Source: Catenulisporales bacterium | Lineage (GTDB): Bacteria; Actinomycetota; Actinomycetes; Streptomycetales; Catenulisporaceae | DNA: 39,175 nucleotides | NCBI GenBank assembly: GCA_019510485.1 | Contig: JAEKKI010000138.1 | Coordinates: 1-39,175 of the forward strand | Direction: 5' to 3' | Shown: in pieces, positions 14,901 through 21,917 of the stretch | How the letters are laid out: each line of letters opens with the position of its first letter | Numbering within the stretch: the stretch's first letter is position 1 | Position numbers and translations under genes: made by a program | The notes under the pieces: model-generated | Databases searched by the model: none | The model's input: the letters and a program-made list of their open reading frames with translations, nothing else | What the model was told of the DNA's origin: nothing

Positions 14901-16175
14901 ATGAACACCGCGCTCGCCCTGCCGCCGCCCGCCGAGACCGTCCTGGTCACCGTCTACGGTGCCGACCGCCCCGGCGTCACCGCGAGCCTGTTCGCCGCGC
15001 TGGAGCCGTTCGCCCTCCCGGTGGTGGACGTCGAGCAGGTGGTGGTGCGCGGCCGGCTGGTGCTGGGCGTCCTGGTCGGGGCCCCGGCCGATCCGACCGA
15101 GCTGCGGCTGGCGCTGCACCGCTGGGCCGCCGGGGAGAAGCTGGACATCGAGGTCGTCTCCGGCCTCGGCGACAACCGGCGCCGGCGCGAAGGCCGCACC
15201 CACGTGACCGTGCTGGGCGCCCCGCTGCGGGCCTCGGCGATGGCGGCGCTGGCCCGGGAGATCGCCGAATGCCAGGGCAACATCGACCGCATAGTGCGGC
15301 TGGCGAAGTACCCGGTCACCGCCATCGAGCTCGACGTCTCCGGCGCCGATCCCGACGTCCTGCGCCAGCACCTGGCCCGGGTCGCCGCCGCCGAGCACGT
15401 CGACGTCGCCGTCCAGCGCGCCGGCCTGAACCGCCGGGCCAAGCGCCTGGTGGTGATGGATGTGGACTCCACGCTCATCGAGGGCGAGGTCATCGAGGAG
15501 CTGGCGGCGCGCGCGGGCTGTCTGGTGGAGGTCGCGGACATCACTCAGCGCGCGATGCGCGGCGAGTTGGACTTCGCCGGCTCGCTGCGGGAGCGGGTGG
15601 CCCTGCTGGCCGGGCTGGAGGCGTCGGCGCTGGAGGACGTGCGCCGCTCGGTGCGCCTGACGCCCGGCGCGCGCACCCTGGTCCGCACCCTGAAACGCCT
15701 CGGCTACCTGGTCGGCATCGTCTCCGGGGGGTTCACCCACGTCACCGATTCGCTGCGGGACGAGCTCGGCCTGGACTTCGCCCTGGCCAACACGCTGGAG
15801 ATCGGCCCCGACGGCCGGCTGACCGGACGGGTGGTCGGCCCGATCGTGGACCGCGCGGGCAAGGCGGCGGCGCTGCGCGGCTTCGCGGCCCAGGCCGGGG
15901 TGCCCGCCGCGGACACCGTGGCGATCGGCGACGGCGCGAACGATCTGGACATGCTGGCCGCCGCCGGGCTCGGGGTGGCGTTCAACGCCAAGCCGGTGGT
16001 GCGGGAGCAGGCGGACACGGCGGTGAACGTGCCGTTCTTGGACACGATCCTTTACCTGCTGGGGATCACGCGCGAAGAGGTGGAAGCGGCGGACGCCGCC
16101 GAAGACGACGGCGCCGAGCCGGCTGGACCGGTCGCGTCTGCCAAGGTCGTCAAGCCGGTACAGCCCGCGGCCTGA
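14901..16175 (+). CDS. serB: Phosphoserine phosphatase
   Basis: A 424-residue SerB that dephosphorylates O-phosphoserine in the last step of serine synthesis. The N-terminal ~175 residues form an ACT-like regulatory region with two ACT-type segments (VTVYGADRPGVTASLFAAL and THVTVLGAPLRASAMAAL). The HAD domain follows: nucleophile motif DVDSTLIEGE, the cap, SGG motif GIVSGGFTHV, and the metal-binding end GDGANDLDMLAAAGLGVAFNAKP. A ~35-residue acidic, Ala-rich tail is extra. The ATG at 14901 is used; a GTG at 14889 is in frame but overlaps the -10 box. The gene abuts sixA tail to tail with no base between the stop codons. Confidence 0.95.
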   Translation: MNTALALPPPAETVLVTVYGADRPGVTASLFAALEPFALPVVDVEQVVVRGRLVLGVLVGAPADPTELRLALHRWAAGEKLDIEVVSGLGDNRRRREGRTHVTVLGAPLRASAMAALAREIAECQGNIDRIVRLAKYPVTAIELDVSGADPDVLRQHLARVAAAEHVDVAVQRAGLNRRAKRLVVMDVDSTLIEGEVIEELAARAGCLVEVADITQRAMRGELDFAGSLRERVALLAGLEASALEDVRRSVRLTPGARTLVRTLKRLGYLVGIVSGGFTHVTDSLRDELGLDFALANTLEIGPDGRLTGRVVGPIVDRAGKAAALRGFAAQAGVPAADTVAIGDGANDLDMLAAAGLGVAFNAKPVVREQADTAVNVPFLDTILYLLGITREEVEAADAAEDDGAEPAGPVASAKVVKPVQPAA

Positions 16176-16184
16176 TCAGCCGCG
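16166..16184. terminator. Hairpin spanning the adjoining stop codons of serB and sixA
   Basis: Arms CGCGGC (16166-16171) and GCCGCG (16179-16184) hold the loop CTGATCA, which contains both stop codons in the palindrome TGATCA. It is short (6 bp) and could act in both directions, but its strength is uncertain. Confidence 0.4.
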
Positions 16185-16682
16185 CGGCGACCGCACCGCC
16201 ACGATCGACGCCCCACCGGGATCCAGCGCCGCCCATTCGCCGTCGAACTCCAGCACTGTCACGGTGTTCGTCGGATACCGGGCCTGGACGCCGCCGACCA
16301 GCTCCGGATTCGTGTCGTCGGCCAAGGCCAGCGCCAAGTGCTGCGTTCCCGGGTTGTGGGACACGACCATCAGCGTCCCCACGCTCTCCGGCGTCGCCCG
16401 GATCACCTCAAGCATCTCCCCCGCCGAGGCGGCGTAGAGCTCGTCCAGATGGATGACCTCGGACTTGTTCGCGAAGGCTTCGGCCGCCAGCGCGTACGTC
16501 TCCCGGGTCCGCGTCGCGGTCGACACCACCGCGCGTTCGGGCACCAGCCCCTCGGCGGCCAGCCAGACGCCGGTCTGCGGCGCGTCCCGGCGCCCGCGCA
16601 CATTCAGCGGCCGCTCGTGATCGGCCACGCCGTCGGGCCAGTCGGACTTGGCGTGCCGGAGCAGGATCAGCGTGTGCCGCAT
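16176..16682 (-). CDS. SixA-like histidine phosphatase family protein
   Basis: A 168-residue histidine-phosphatase superfamily member. The N-terminal LILLRHAKSDW holds the phospho-accepting His (RHG/RHA motif), STATRTRETYALAAE the second Arg, and VVSHNPGTQHLALAL the late His. The length and the RHAKS motif match SixA proteins, which remove phosphate from histidine phosphotransfer domains in enteric bacteria; the actinobacterial substrate is not known. The ATG at 16682 overlaps the stop codon of the upstream small membrane protein by one base (TGATG), so the two are probably translationally coupled. Confidence 0.88.
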   Translation of the reverse strand: MRHTLILLRHAKSDWPDGVADHERPLNVRGRRDAPQTGVWLAAEGLVPERAVVSTATRTRETYALAAEAFANKSEVIHLDELYAASAGEMLEVIRATPESVGTLMVVSHNPGTQHLALALADDTNPELVGGVQARYPTNTVTVLEFDGEWAALDPGGASIVAVRSPRG

Positions 16683-16873
16683 CAGCCGTTGGCCATCCCC
16701 CAGAACGACAGCGCGACCAGGACCGCCATGATGACGGCGATCAGCGCCAGCGTCTTGTAGACGCTCGTCATGCCCGCGCCGCGGCGGGCCTCGCGCCACT
16801 CGCGCGGCGGCCACTCGGCCTCGGCCGGCGTGTCGGGGACGGAGCCGCCGGGCTCCTCACTCGCTGCGGTCAT
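16682..16873 (-). CDS. Small single-helix membrane protein coupled to sixA
   Basis: A 63-residue protein. Residues 1-35 are hydrophilic, with Glu/Pro then Arg-rich stretches, and residues ~38-60 form one helix (YKTLALIAVIMAVLVALSFWG) near the C-terminus, giving an N-in tail-anchored topology. The frame starts at ATG 16873 and its TGA overlaps the sixA ATG by one base. Shared translation suggests a functional pair, for example an anchor for SixA. No family is recognised. Confidence 0.72.
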   Translation of the reverse strand: MTAASEEPGGSVPDTPAEAEWPPREWREARRGAGMTSVYKTLALIAVIMAVLVALSFWGMANG

Positions 16874-16936
16874 ATCGCCAGTCTCCCATCGTTTCCGGAC
16901 GGCCCGCGTCCCGGGGTGCCCCGCCGCCGCGCCGGC

Positions 16937-17386
16937 TCACCGCTTCGGCTCGACCTCGTCGGCCAGCTGCTCCAGCACCGGAACGGCCGCGTTCAAGGCC
17001 ACCAGCTGCGCCGGGGTCAGCCGCTCCATGCCCTGCACCAGCGCCGCGGTCCGCTCTCGCCGTACCTTGGCGAGCAGCCGGGCCCCCGGGGGCGTCAGCG
17101 TCACCATGAACGAGCGGCCGTCCTCCGGGTCCGGCTCCCGCTGTACCCAGCCGGCGGCCACCAGCCCGCCGAGGGTCCGGGTCATCGACGGCGCGGCCAC
17201 CTTCTCCCGCTGCGCCAGGTCCCCGATCCGGATCGGCCCCCATTTCTCGATCACGAACAGCGCCGAGAGCTGCGCGAAGCTGGCGTCGGACTGCCGCTGC
17301 AACAGCTGGCGGTTCAGCCGGCCCAGGGCGACCCGCAGCCGGGCGGCGACCTCGGTGTCGGGCTGAGTGGGGGATGGGGCGTTCAT
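16937..17386 (-). CDS. MarR family transcriptional regulator
   Basis: A 149-residue winged-helix protein. It has the MarR order: dimerisation helix (RLRVALGRLNRQLLQRQ), HTH (IRIGDLAQREKVAAPSMTRT), wing with DPEDGRSFMVTLTPPGARLL (the D-x-R-D/S pattern and LTPxG are diagnostic), and a C-terminal helix. The ATG at 17386 is preferred over the one at 17419 because AAGGA lies just upstream. It follows the MFS gene by 85 nt on the same strand, so it most likely represses the exporter operon through the dyad at 19238-19252. The ligand is unknown. Confidence 0.9.
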   Translation of the reverse strand: MNAPSPTQPDTEVAARLRVALGRLNRQLLQRQSDASFAQLSALFVIEKWGPIRIGDLAQREKVAAPSMTRTLGGLVAAGWVQREPDPEDGRSFMVTLTPPGARLLAKVRRERTAALVQGMERLTPAQLVALNAAVPVLEQLADEVEPKR

Positions 17387-17471
17387 CGGGTCCTTCCCAG
17401 GAGCGCTGGCGGTCGCCATCAGTCTGCGTCGCCATCAATCTATCGAGCCCGAACCCGAGCGGCCGCTCACC

Positions 17472-19208
17472 TCAAGCCGGGGCCGGCTCGGCGTCGGCGG
17501 CATCGGCGGCGTCCGCGCGCCGCGTCGGCAGCGCGGAAGCCGCCGCCCCGATCACCGCCATGGCGATGGCGAGCCAGAACACGACCATCAGGCCGTCGTG
17601 GAAGGGCCCGGAGATCAGATGGGGGAAGAATTCCCGGCCCGTCAACGTCTGCGCGTTGGAGGGGGGCACCGCGCTGAGCGTCGACGGGCCGAGAAGCTGT
17701 TGCATCGGGTTGTATCCGAGGAAGGCGGCGAACAGGGTCGCCACCGGCGGCAGGTGCGAGATCTGGGCGGCGGTGCCGGCCGGCACGCCCTGCGCCGTGA
17801 GCCCGCTGGACAGGGTGTGCGGCAGCGAACTCGACAGCCCGGCGACCATGAGCGAGAAGAAGATGCCCATCGACAGCACCATGCCGGCGTTCATGAACGT
17901 CGCCCGCGCCCCCGAGGCCGCTCCGCGCATCCGCGTGGGCACGCTGGACATGATCAGCGACGTGTTCGGCGCGGAGAACAGGCCGCCGCCGATGCCGTTG
18001 AGGAAGATCAGCAGAGCGAATATCCAGTAGTTGAAGTCCGTCGGGATCACCAGCAGCCCGGCGAACGACACCGCCATCACCAGCAGCCCACCGGCGGCGA
18101 ACAGCCGCGGCCCGGACTTGTCCGACAGATGCCCGGCGATCGGTCCGGCCGCCAGGAACCCGAGCGTCAGCGGGACCATGTAGATGCCCGCCCACAGCGG
18201 CGTGTCCTTGTAGTCGTAGCCGTGCAGCGGCAGCCAGATGCCCTGCAGCCAGATGATCAGCATGAACTGCAGACCACCGCGCGCGATCGCGCCGAGCAGG
18301 TTGGCCAGGTTCCCGGTGGTGAAGGCCCGGTTGCGGAACAGCGTCATCGGCAGCATCGGATCGGAGATCTTCGCCTCGATGACGCAGAACACGACGATCA
18401 GCGCCGCCCCGCCGATGAGCCCGGCCAACACCCACGGGTTGGTCCAGCCCTGGGTGTGCCCGCCGTAGGGCTGGATCCCATAAGTGATACCGGCCAGCAA
18501 GGCGGTCAGACCGGCGGCGAAGGTGAGGTTGCCCCACCAGTCGATCCGCGCTTTATGCCTGACGCCCGTGTCATGCAGCGACTTGTAGGCCCACACGGTG
18601 CCGATCAACCCGATGGGCACGTTCACCCAGAACACCGTGCGCCAGTTCCACTCGGACAACGCCCCGCCGAGCACCAGCCCGATGAACGATCCGGCGATCG
18701 CCGCCACGATGTTGATCCCCAATGCCATTCCCCGCTGCGCGGCCGGGAACGCGTCAGTGATGATCGCCGCCGAGTTCGCCATCAGCATCGCCCCGCCGAT
18801 GGCCTGAAACACCCGCCACCCGATCAGCCACAACGCGCCGGCGCCGCCGTGGAACGGATCGAGCGACAGCGCGATGGAGCACAGGGTGAAGACCAGGAAC
18901 CCGGAGTTGTAGATCCGCACCCGCCCGTACATGTCCCCGAGCCGCCCCAACGCCACCACGAAGACGGCGGTGACGAGCATGTACCCCATCAGCATCCACA
19001 GCAGATAGCTGACGTTCGACGGCTGCAGCGGGTCGAGCTCGATCCCGTTGAAGATGGCCGGCAGCGAGATCAGCACGATCGAGGAGTTGATGGTCGCGAT
19101 CAGCATGCCCAGCGTGGTGTTGGACAGCGCCACCCACTTGTAGTGCGGATGGTCGGGCCCGCGAACCGATGTCTTCCCAGACGTTCCGGAAGCCTGCGTC
19201 GCTGTCAT
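17472..19208 (-). CDS. MFS transporter, DHA2 (EmrB/QacA-like) family
   Basis: A 578-residue protein with about 14 hydrophobic segments. It has a loop 2-3 motif A variant (LGRLGDMYGRVRIYNSGF) and a motif C-like stretch in helix 5 (IAGSFIGLVLGGALSEWNWR), placing it among proton-driven drug or metabolite exporters. The N-terminal 24 residues are hydrophilic; the C-terminus is a short Ala/Asp-rich tail. The ATG at 19208 has a GAGGGTGGG ribosome-binding stretch. It heads an operon with the MarR gene, and a MarR-type dyad sits in its promoter. The neighbouring MFS gene is a diverged paralogue, not a recent copy. Confidence 0.92.
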   Translation of the reverse strand: MTATQASGTSGKTSVRGPDHPHYKWVALSNTTLGMLIATINSSIVLISLPAIFNGIELDPLQPSNVSYLLWMLMGYMLVTAVFVVALGRLGDMYGRVRIYNSGFLVFTLCSIALSLDPFHGGAGALWLIGWRVFQAIGGAMLMANSAAIITDAFPAAQRGMALGINIVAAIAGSFIGLVLGGALSEWNWRTVFWVNVPIGLIGTVWAYKSLHDTGVRHKARIDWWGNLTFAAGLTALLAGITYGIQPYGGHTQGWTNPWVLAGLIGGAALIVVFCVIEAKISDPMLPMTLFRNRAFTTGNLANLLGAIARGGLQFMLIIWLQGIWLPLHGYDYKDTPLWAGIYMVPLTLGFLAAGPIAGHLSDKSGPRLFAAGGLLVMAVSFAGLLVIPTDFNYWIFALLIFLNGIGGGLFSAPNTSLIMSSVPTRMRGAASGARATFMNAGMVLSMGIFFSLMVAGLSSSLPHTLSSGLTAQGVPAGTAAQISHLPPVATLFAAFLGYNPMQQLLGPSTLSAVPPSNAQTLTGREFFPHLISGPFHDGLMVVFWLAIAMAVIGAAASALPTRRADAADAADAEPAPA

Positions 19209-19237
19209 GCGGTACCCACCCTCGGTGACTTATTTAG

Positions 19238-19252
19238 CTTAGCAATGCTAAG
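19238..19252. promoter_or_regulatory. MarR-type operator dyad CTTAGC-AAT-GCTAAG
   Basis: A perfect 6-bp inverted repeat with a 3-bp centre, set in an A/T-rich patch (19229-19258) about 30 bp upstream of the MFS start codon at 19208. Size and symmetry fit MarR-family operators, and the operon encodes a MarR protein. Confidence 0.65.
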
Positions 19253-19292
19253 TATATAGCGGGCGCGGCGTGCGGGCCACCCCCCATGAGAA

Positions 19293-19325
19293 GAGCGGCC
19301 CAGCGCGTGACGCACCAGGCCGCTC
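19293..19325 (-). terminator. Terminator hairpin after the second MFS gene
   Basis: GAGCGGCC (19293-19300) pairs with GGCCGCTC (19318-19325), with an inner GCG/CGC. It lies 28 nt beyond the stop at 19353 on the minus strand and separates the two exporter genes. Reading the minus strand, a pyrimidine-rich CTTCTC follows the stem. Confidence 0.6.
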
Positions 19326-19352
19326 CCCTCCCCTACCAGGGGTCGGATCAGA

Positions 19353-20909
19353 TCAGATCATGATCTCGTCTTCACTTCGCGCCGTCTTCGGCACCATGAA
19401 CGCCAGCGCCCAGGTCGCCACCAGCAGCGCCGCACACAGCCAGTACACGAGCTGCGCCGAGGCGAACGGCGATCCGTGGTTCTCGACCCGGTTGAAGAAC
19501 AGCGTGCTCAGCACCGCACCCGCCACCGCGTTTCCGAGCTGGTTGAACGAGCTGATCACGCCGTTCGCCGATCCCAGTTCGTGGTCGTCCACCGCCGACA
19601 GCACGAGCCCGAAGAACGGCGCGAACACCAGCCCCATCCCGATCCCCGACACCAGCAGCGCCGGCGCCAGGTTCCAGCTGCTCAGGCCGCTGTCGTAGAT
19701 CGGCCCGTTCGCCGTCAAGTGCGAGAACGCGCCGTGGTAGTGCTCGATGGTCAGCGCGGTCAGCGCCATCCCGGCGGCCAGCGTCAGCAGCCCGGCGTGC
19801 AGCACCCGGCGCGGCGCCTTCTTCACGAACGCCTGGCCGGCTCCCATCGAGATGATCGTCCCCACCGACCACCAGGCGCCGGTGAGCCCGGCCCGCAGCG
19901 GCGACCAGCCGATGAAGATCTGCAGCAACAGCGGGCTGACGATGAACGCCCCCGAGCAGGCGCCGAAGAACAGGAAGATGGTCATCGTCCCGGTCGTGAA
20001 GGCGCGCTTGCGGAACAGGCTGGTCTCGATGAAGGGGTCCAGGTGCTTCTTGTGCCGGGCCCGCGCATAGACGGCGAAGATCCCCAGCACCACCGCCGAG
20101 GCCGCCATCATCGCCCAGATCGGCCAGTTCCAGTGGTGCTCACGGCCCTGGATGACCGGGTAGACCAGCAGGCCCACCGCCGCCGAGCACAGGATCAGGC
20201 CGATGACGTCCAGCTTCGGCCGGTCGTCGGGGCGGTGGTGGATCGTCGGCAGCACCTTGGCCGCGAAGTACAGGGCGATGACGCCGACCGGCAGGTTGAT
20301 GACGAACACCCAGCGCCACGACGAGTAGGTGATCAGCGCACCGCCCAGCACCGGGCCGAGCGCGGCCGACAGGCCCATGAAGGGCCCGAAGATCGCGAAC
20401 GCCTTCTGGCTGTTCTCCCGGCCGAACTTCTCCCGGATCATGCCGATGCCCTGGGGGATCATCATCGCCGAGGCGCTGCCCTGCAGCAGCCGGGCGGCGA
20501 TGAGCTCGCCGGGGTTCTGGGCGATGGCGCAGACGGCGGACATGAAGGTGAAGCCGGTCAGGCCGATCAGGAACATCCGCCGCCGGCCCACGATGTCGCC
20601 GAGCCGGCCGCCGGCGATCAGCAGCACCGAGAACGCCAGCACATAGCCGGTGTTGATCCACTGGTACTGCGTGTCGGACGCCCCGAGACCCTCGCGGATC
20701 GACGGCGCCGCGACGTTCATCACCGTGGCGTCCAGCAGGTCCATCATCGACGCGCCCAGCACGGTGAACATCACCGCCCAGGCGCCCTTCGGGATCGCCG
20801 AAGCTCCCTTACCCTTCTCAGTCCCCGCAGTGTCGGTCTCGGGCGGCGCCGGTACGGCGTCGGACGCCGGGACCGACAGGTCCTCGGTTCTGCTCAGTGC
20901 CTCGCTCAT
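19353..20909 (-). CDS. MFS transporter, DHA2 (EmrB/QacA-like) family
   Basis: A 518-residue protein with about 14 transmembrane segments. The cues are MMDLLDATVMNVAAPSIR in helix 1 (motif D1 of 14-helix exporters), motif A GGRLGDIVGRRRMFLIG, and a motif C-like SAALGPVLGGALITYSSWRW in helix 5. It is probably a proton-coupled exporter of drugs or a secondary metabolite. A 40-residue hydrophilic N-terminus precedes helix 1. The ATG at 20909 has a strong GGAGGGG ribosome-binding site; the frame continues to 20957 but that part is promoter. It has its own promoter with dyads (20946-21000) and no regulator gene beside it other than the MarR gene 3.5 kb downstream. Confidence 0.92.
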   Translation of the reverse strand: MSEALSRTEDLSVPASDAVPAPPETDTAGTEKGKGASAIPKGAWAVMFTVLGASMMDLLDATVMNVAAPSIREGLGASDTQYQWINTGYVLAFSVLLIAGGRLGDIVGRRRMFLIGLTGFTFMSAVCAIAQNPGELIAARLLQGSASAMMIPQGIGMIREKFGRENSQKAFAIFGPFMGLSAALGPVLGGALITYSSWRWVFVINLPVGVIALYFAAKVLPTIHHRPDDRPKLDVIGLILCSAAVGLLVYPVIQGREHHWNWPIWAMMAASAVVLGIFAVYARARHKKHLDPFIETSLFRKRAFTTGTMTIFLFFGACSGAFIVSPLLLQIFIGWSPLRAGLTGAWWSVGTIISMGAGQAFVKKAPRRVLHAGLLTLAAGMALTALTIEHYHGAFSHLTANGPIYDSGLSSWNLAPALLVSGIGMGLVFAPFFGLVLSAVDDHELGSANGVISSFNQLGNAVAGAVLSTLFFNRVENHGSPFASAQLVYWLCAALLVATWALAFMVPKTARSEDEIMI

Positions 20910-20945
20910 CGGATTCCCCTCCGCGCCGATCGTCGATGCGGCATG

Positions 20946-21000
20946 CGTTCGCTGCACACGATATATCTCGTGCGCTGATAGTCAAGCTATATCGCGAACG
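20946..21000 (-). promoter_or_regulatory. Promoter of the second MFS gene with nested dyads
   Basis: On the minus strand -35 TTGACT (20985-20980) and -10 TATCGT (20963-20958) are 16 bp apart. The dyad CACGA-N6-TCGTG (20957-20972), centred on the palindrome GATATATC, covers the -10. An outer inverted repeat CGTTCGC (20946-20952) / GCGAACG (20994-21000) frames the whole promoter. A TetR- or PadR-like repressor is plausible, but none is encoded here. Confidence 0.5.
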
Positions 21001-21121
21001 TCGCCGCAGCCTCGACAACCTTAGTTTGACGGTGTCCCGCATCTGGTGCGGTACCAGTCCTTTCTACTGGACGCCACCGACAAGTCACGCGAATAAAAAA
21101 GCGGCCGGGACGAGCGCGCCG

Positions 21122-21164
21122 ATACCGTGGCCCGCCACCTGATGGCGGTGGCGGGACACGGTAT
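21122..21164 (-). terminator. Strong terminator hairpin after the I36-type inhibitor gene
   Basis: ATACCGTG (21122-21129) pairs with CACGGTAT (21157-21164) and CCCGCCACC (21131-21139) with GGTGGCGGG (21147-21155). The result is a 17-bp stem with one mismatch and a 7-nt loop. It lies 52 nt beyond the stop at 21217 on the minus strand; a T-run on that strand follows at about 21100-21095. Confidence 0.8.
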
Positions 21165-21216
21165 ACCCCCGTTGGGTTCGGCCTTCGCCGCCGGATCCGC
21201 GGTTCAGGCAGTCAGC

Positions 21217-21747
21217 TCAGCAGGCCTTGACGTCGTTGATCGGGTAGAAGTCGTACGACCCGGAGGCGCCGGGAGGGATGTTCCCGCCCGAGTGGGTGTG
21301 GCCCGGGTAGTCCTCCAGATAGCCGTGCGCGCCACCGAAGTTCTCATTGTCGTAGAACCCTGCGTCGACCCAGTTCCGCAGCGTCCAGTCCCCGTGGGGA
21401 GCCGTGCAGTTGTAGAACGAGAACACTCTGACGCCAGAGTGCGCGTGGGTGTCGGTGTAGATGCAGAAGTGGCCGCTCGGGCACGGAGTGCCGTAGTACG
21501 GGTCGATGTAGGCCCAGTGGGCCCCGGTCGCGCCGATGTCGCCCGGGGGGACGTCGTCGACCGAGGCGTTCGGGTTGCCGCCGTAGGTCGTCATCGGCAC
21601 CGCGGCCGACGAGCCGGTGACCCGGGTGCCGTCCGGCAGGACGGTGACAGTGGCGGTGGCGCTGTGCGCCGAGGCGACGCCGGCGTCCAGGCCGATGACC
21701 AACAGCGCCGGGGCGACCAGCAGCGCGAGTGCCTTGCGTGGTGACAT
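21217..21747 (-). CDS. Secreted peptidase inhibitor family I36-like protein
   Basis: A 176-residue precursor with a clear Sec signal peptide (MSPRKALALLVAPALLVIGL, cleavage expected after AGVASA, ~residue 27). The mature part has CPSGHFCIYTDTHAHSG, then VFSFYNC and FYDNENFGG, the crystallin-like Cys-containing pattern of I36 (SMPI-type) metalloprotease inhibitors from Streptomyces; a last Cys is the final residue. It is likely extracellular and disulfide-bonded. The ATG at 21747 has AAGGGG eight nt upstream; the longer frame to 21825 has no signal peptide at its start. It is divergent from the NB-ARC regulator and may share its control region. Inhibitor activity is inferred from family only. 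Confidence 0.8.
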   Translation of the reverse strand: MSPRKALALLVAPALLVIGLDAGVASAHSATATVTVLPDGTRVTGSSAAVPMTTYGGNPNASVDDVPPGDIGATGAHWAYIDPYYGTPCPSGHFCIYTDTHAHSGVRVFSFYNCTAPHGDWTLRNWVDAGFYDNENFGGAHGYLEDYPGHTHSGGNIPPGASGSYDFYPINDVKAC

Positions 21748-21834
21748 TCGTCCATCCCCTTCGTTCCCACAGGCGCCGAGCTGGGCGCCCCCACCAGGAT
21801 CCCGGCCCGCCGGCGACGTCGCCATGACGTGGTT

Positions 21835-21867
21835 CCGACGTTTGTCCGACGCTTGTCCGACGCTTGA
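21835..21867 (+). promoter_or_regulatory. Three 11-bp direct repeats (CCGACGCTTGT) overlapping a -35 region
   Basis: The units 21835-21845, 21846-21856 and 21857-21867 read CCGACG(T/C)TTG(T/A) with no gap. An 11-bp period places each on the same helix face, as in SARP (AfsR/ActII-orf4-type) binding sites, which overlap the -35. Here TTGTCC (21853-21858) would be the -35, and GATATT (21876-21881), 17 bp on, the -10 of the NB-ARC regulator gene. Confidence 0.6.
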
Positions 21868-21917
21868 CGTAGTCTGATATTCGAAGCTGATTTGTGATCA
21901 AGTGCATGGGGGGCACT

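Noticed and set aside
17367..19259. A 630-codon plus-strand frame opposite the first MFS gene
   Set aside because: It is antisense to a clear 14-helix transporter and its Gln/His/Arg-rich translation is typical of a shadow frame.
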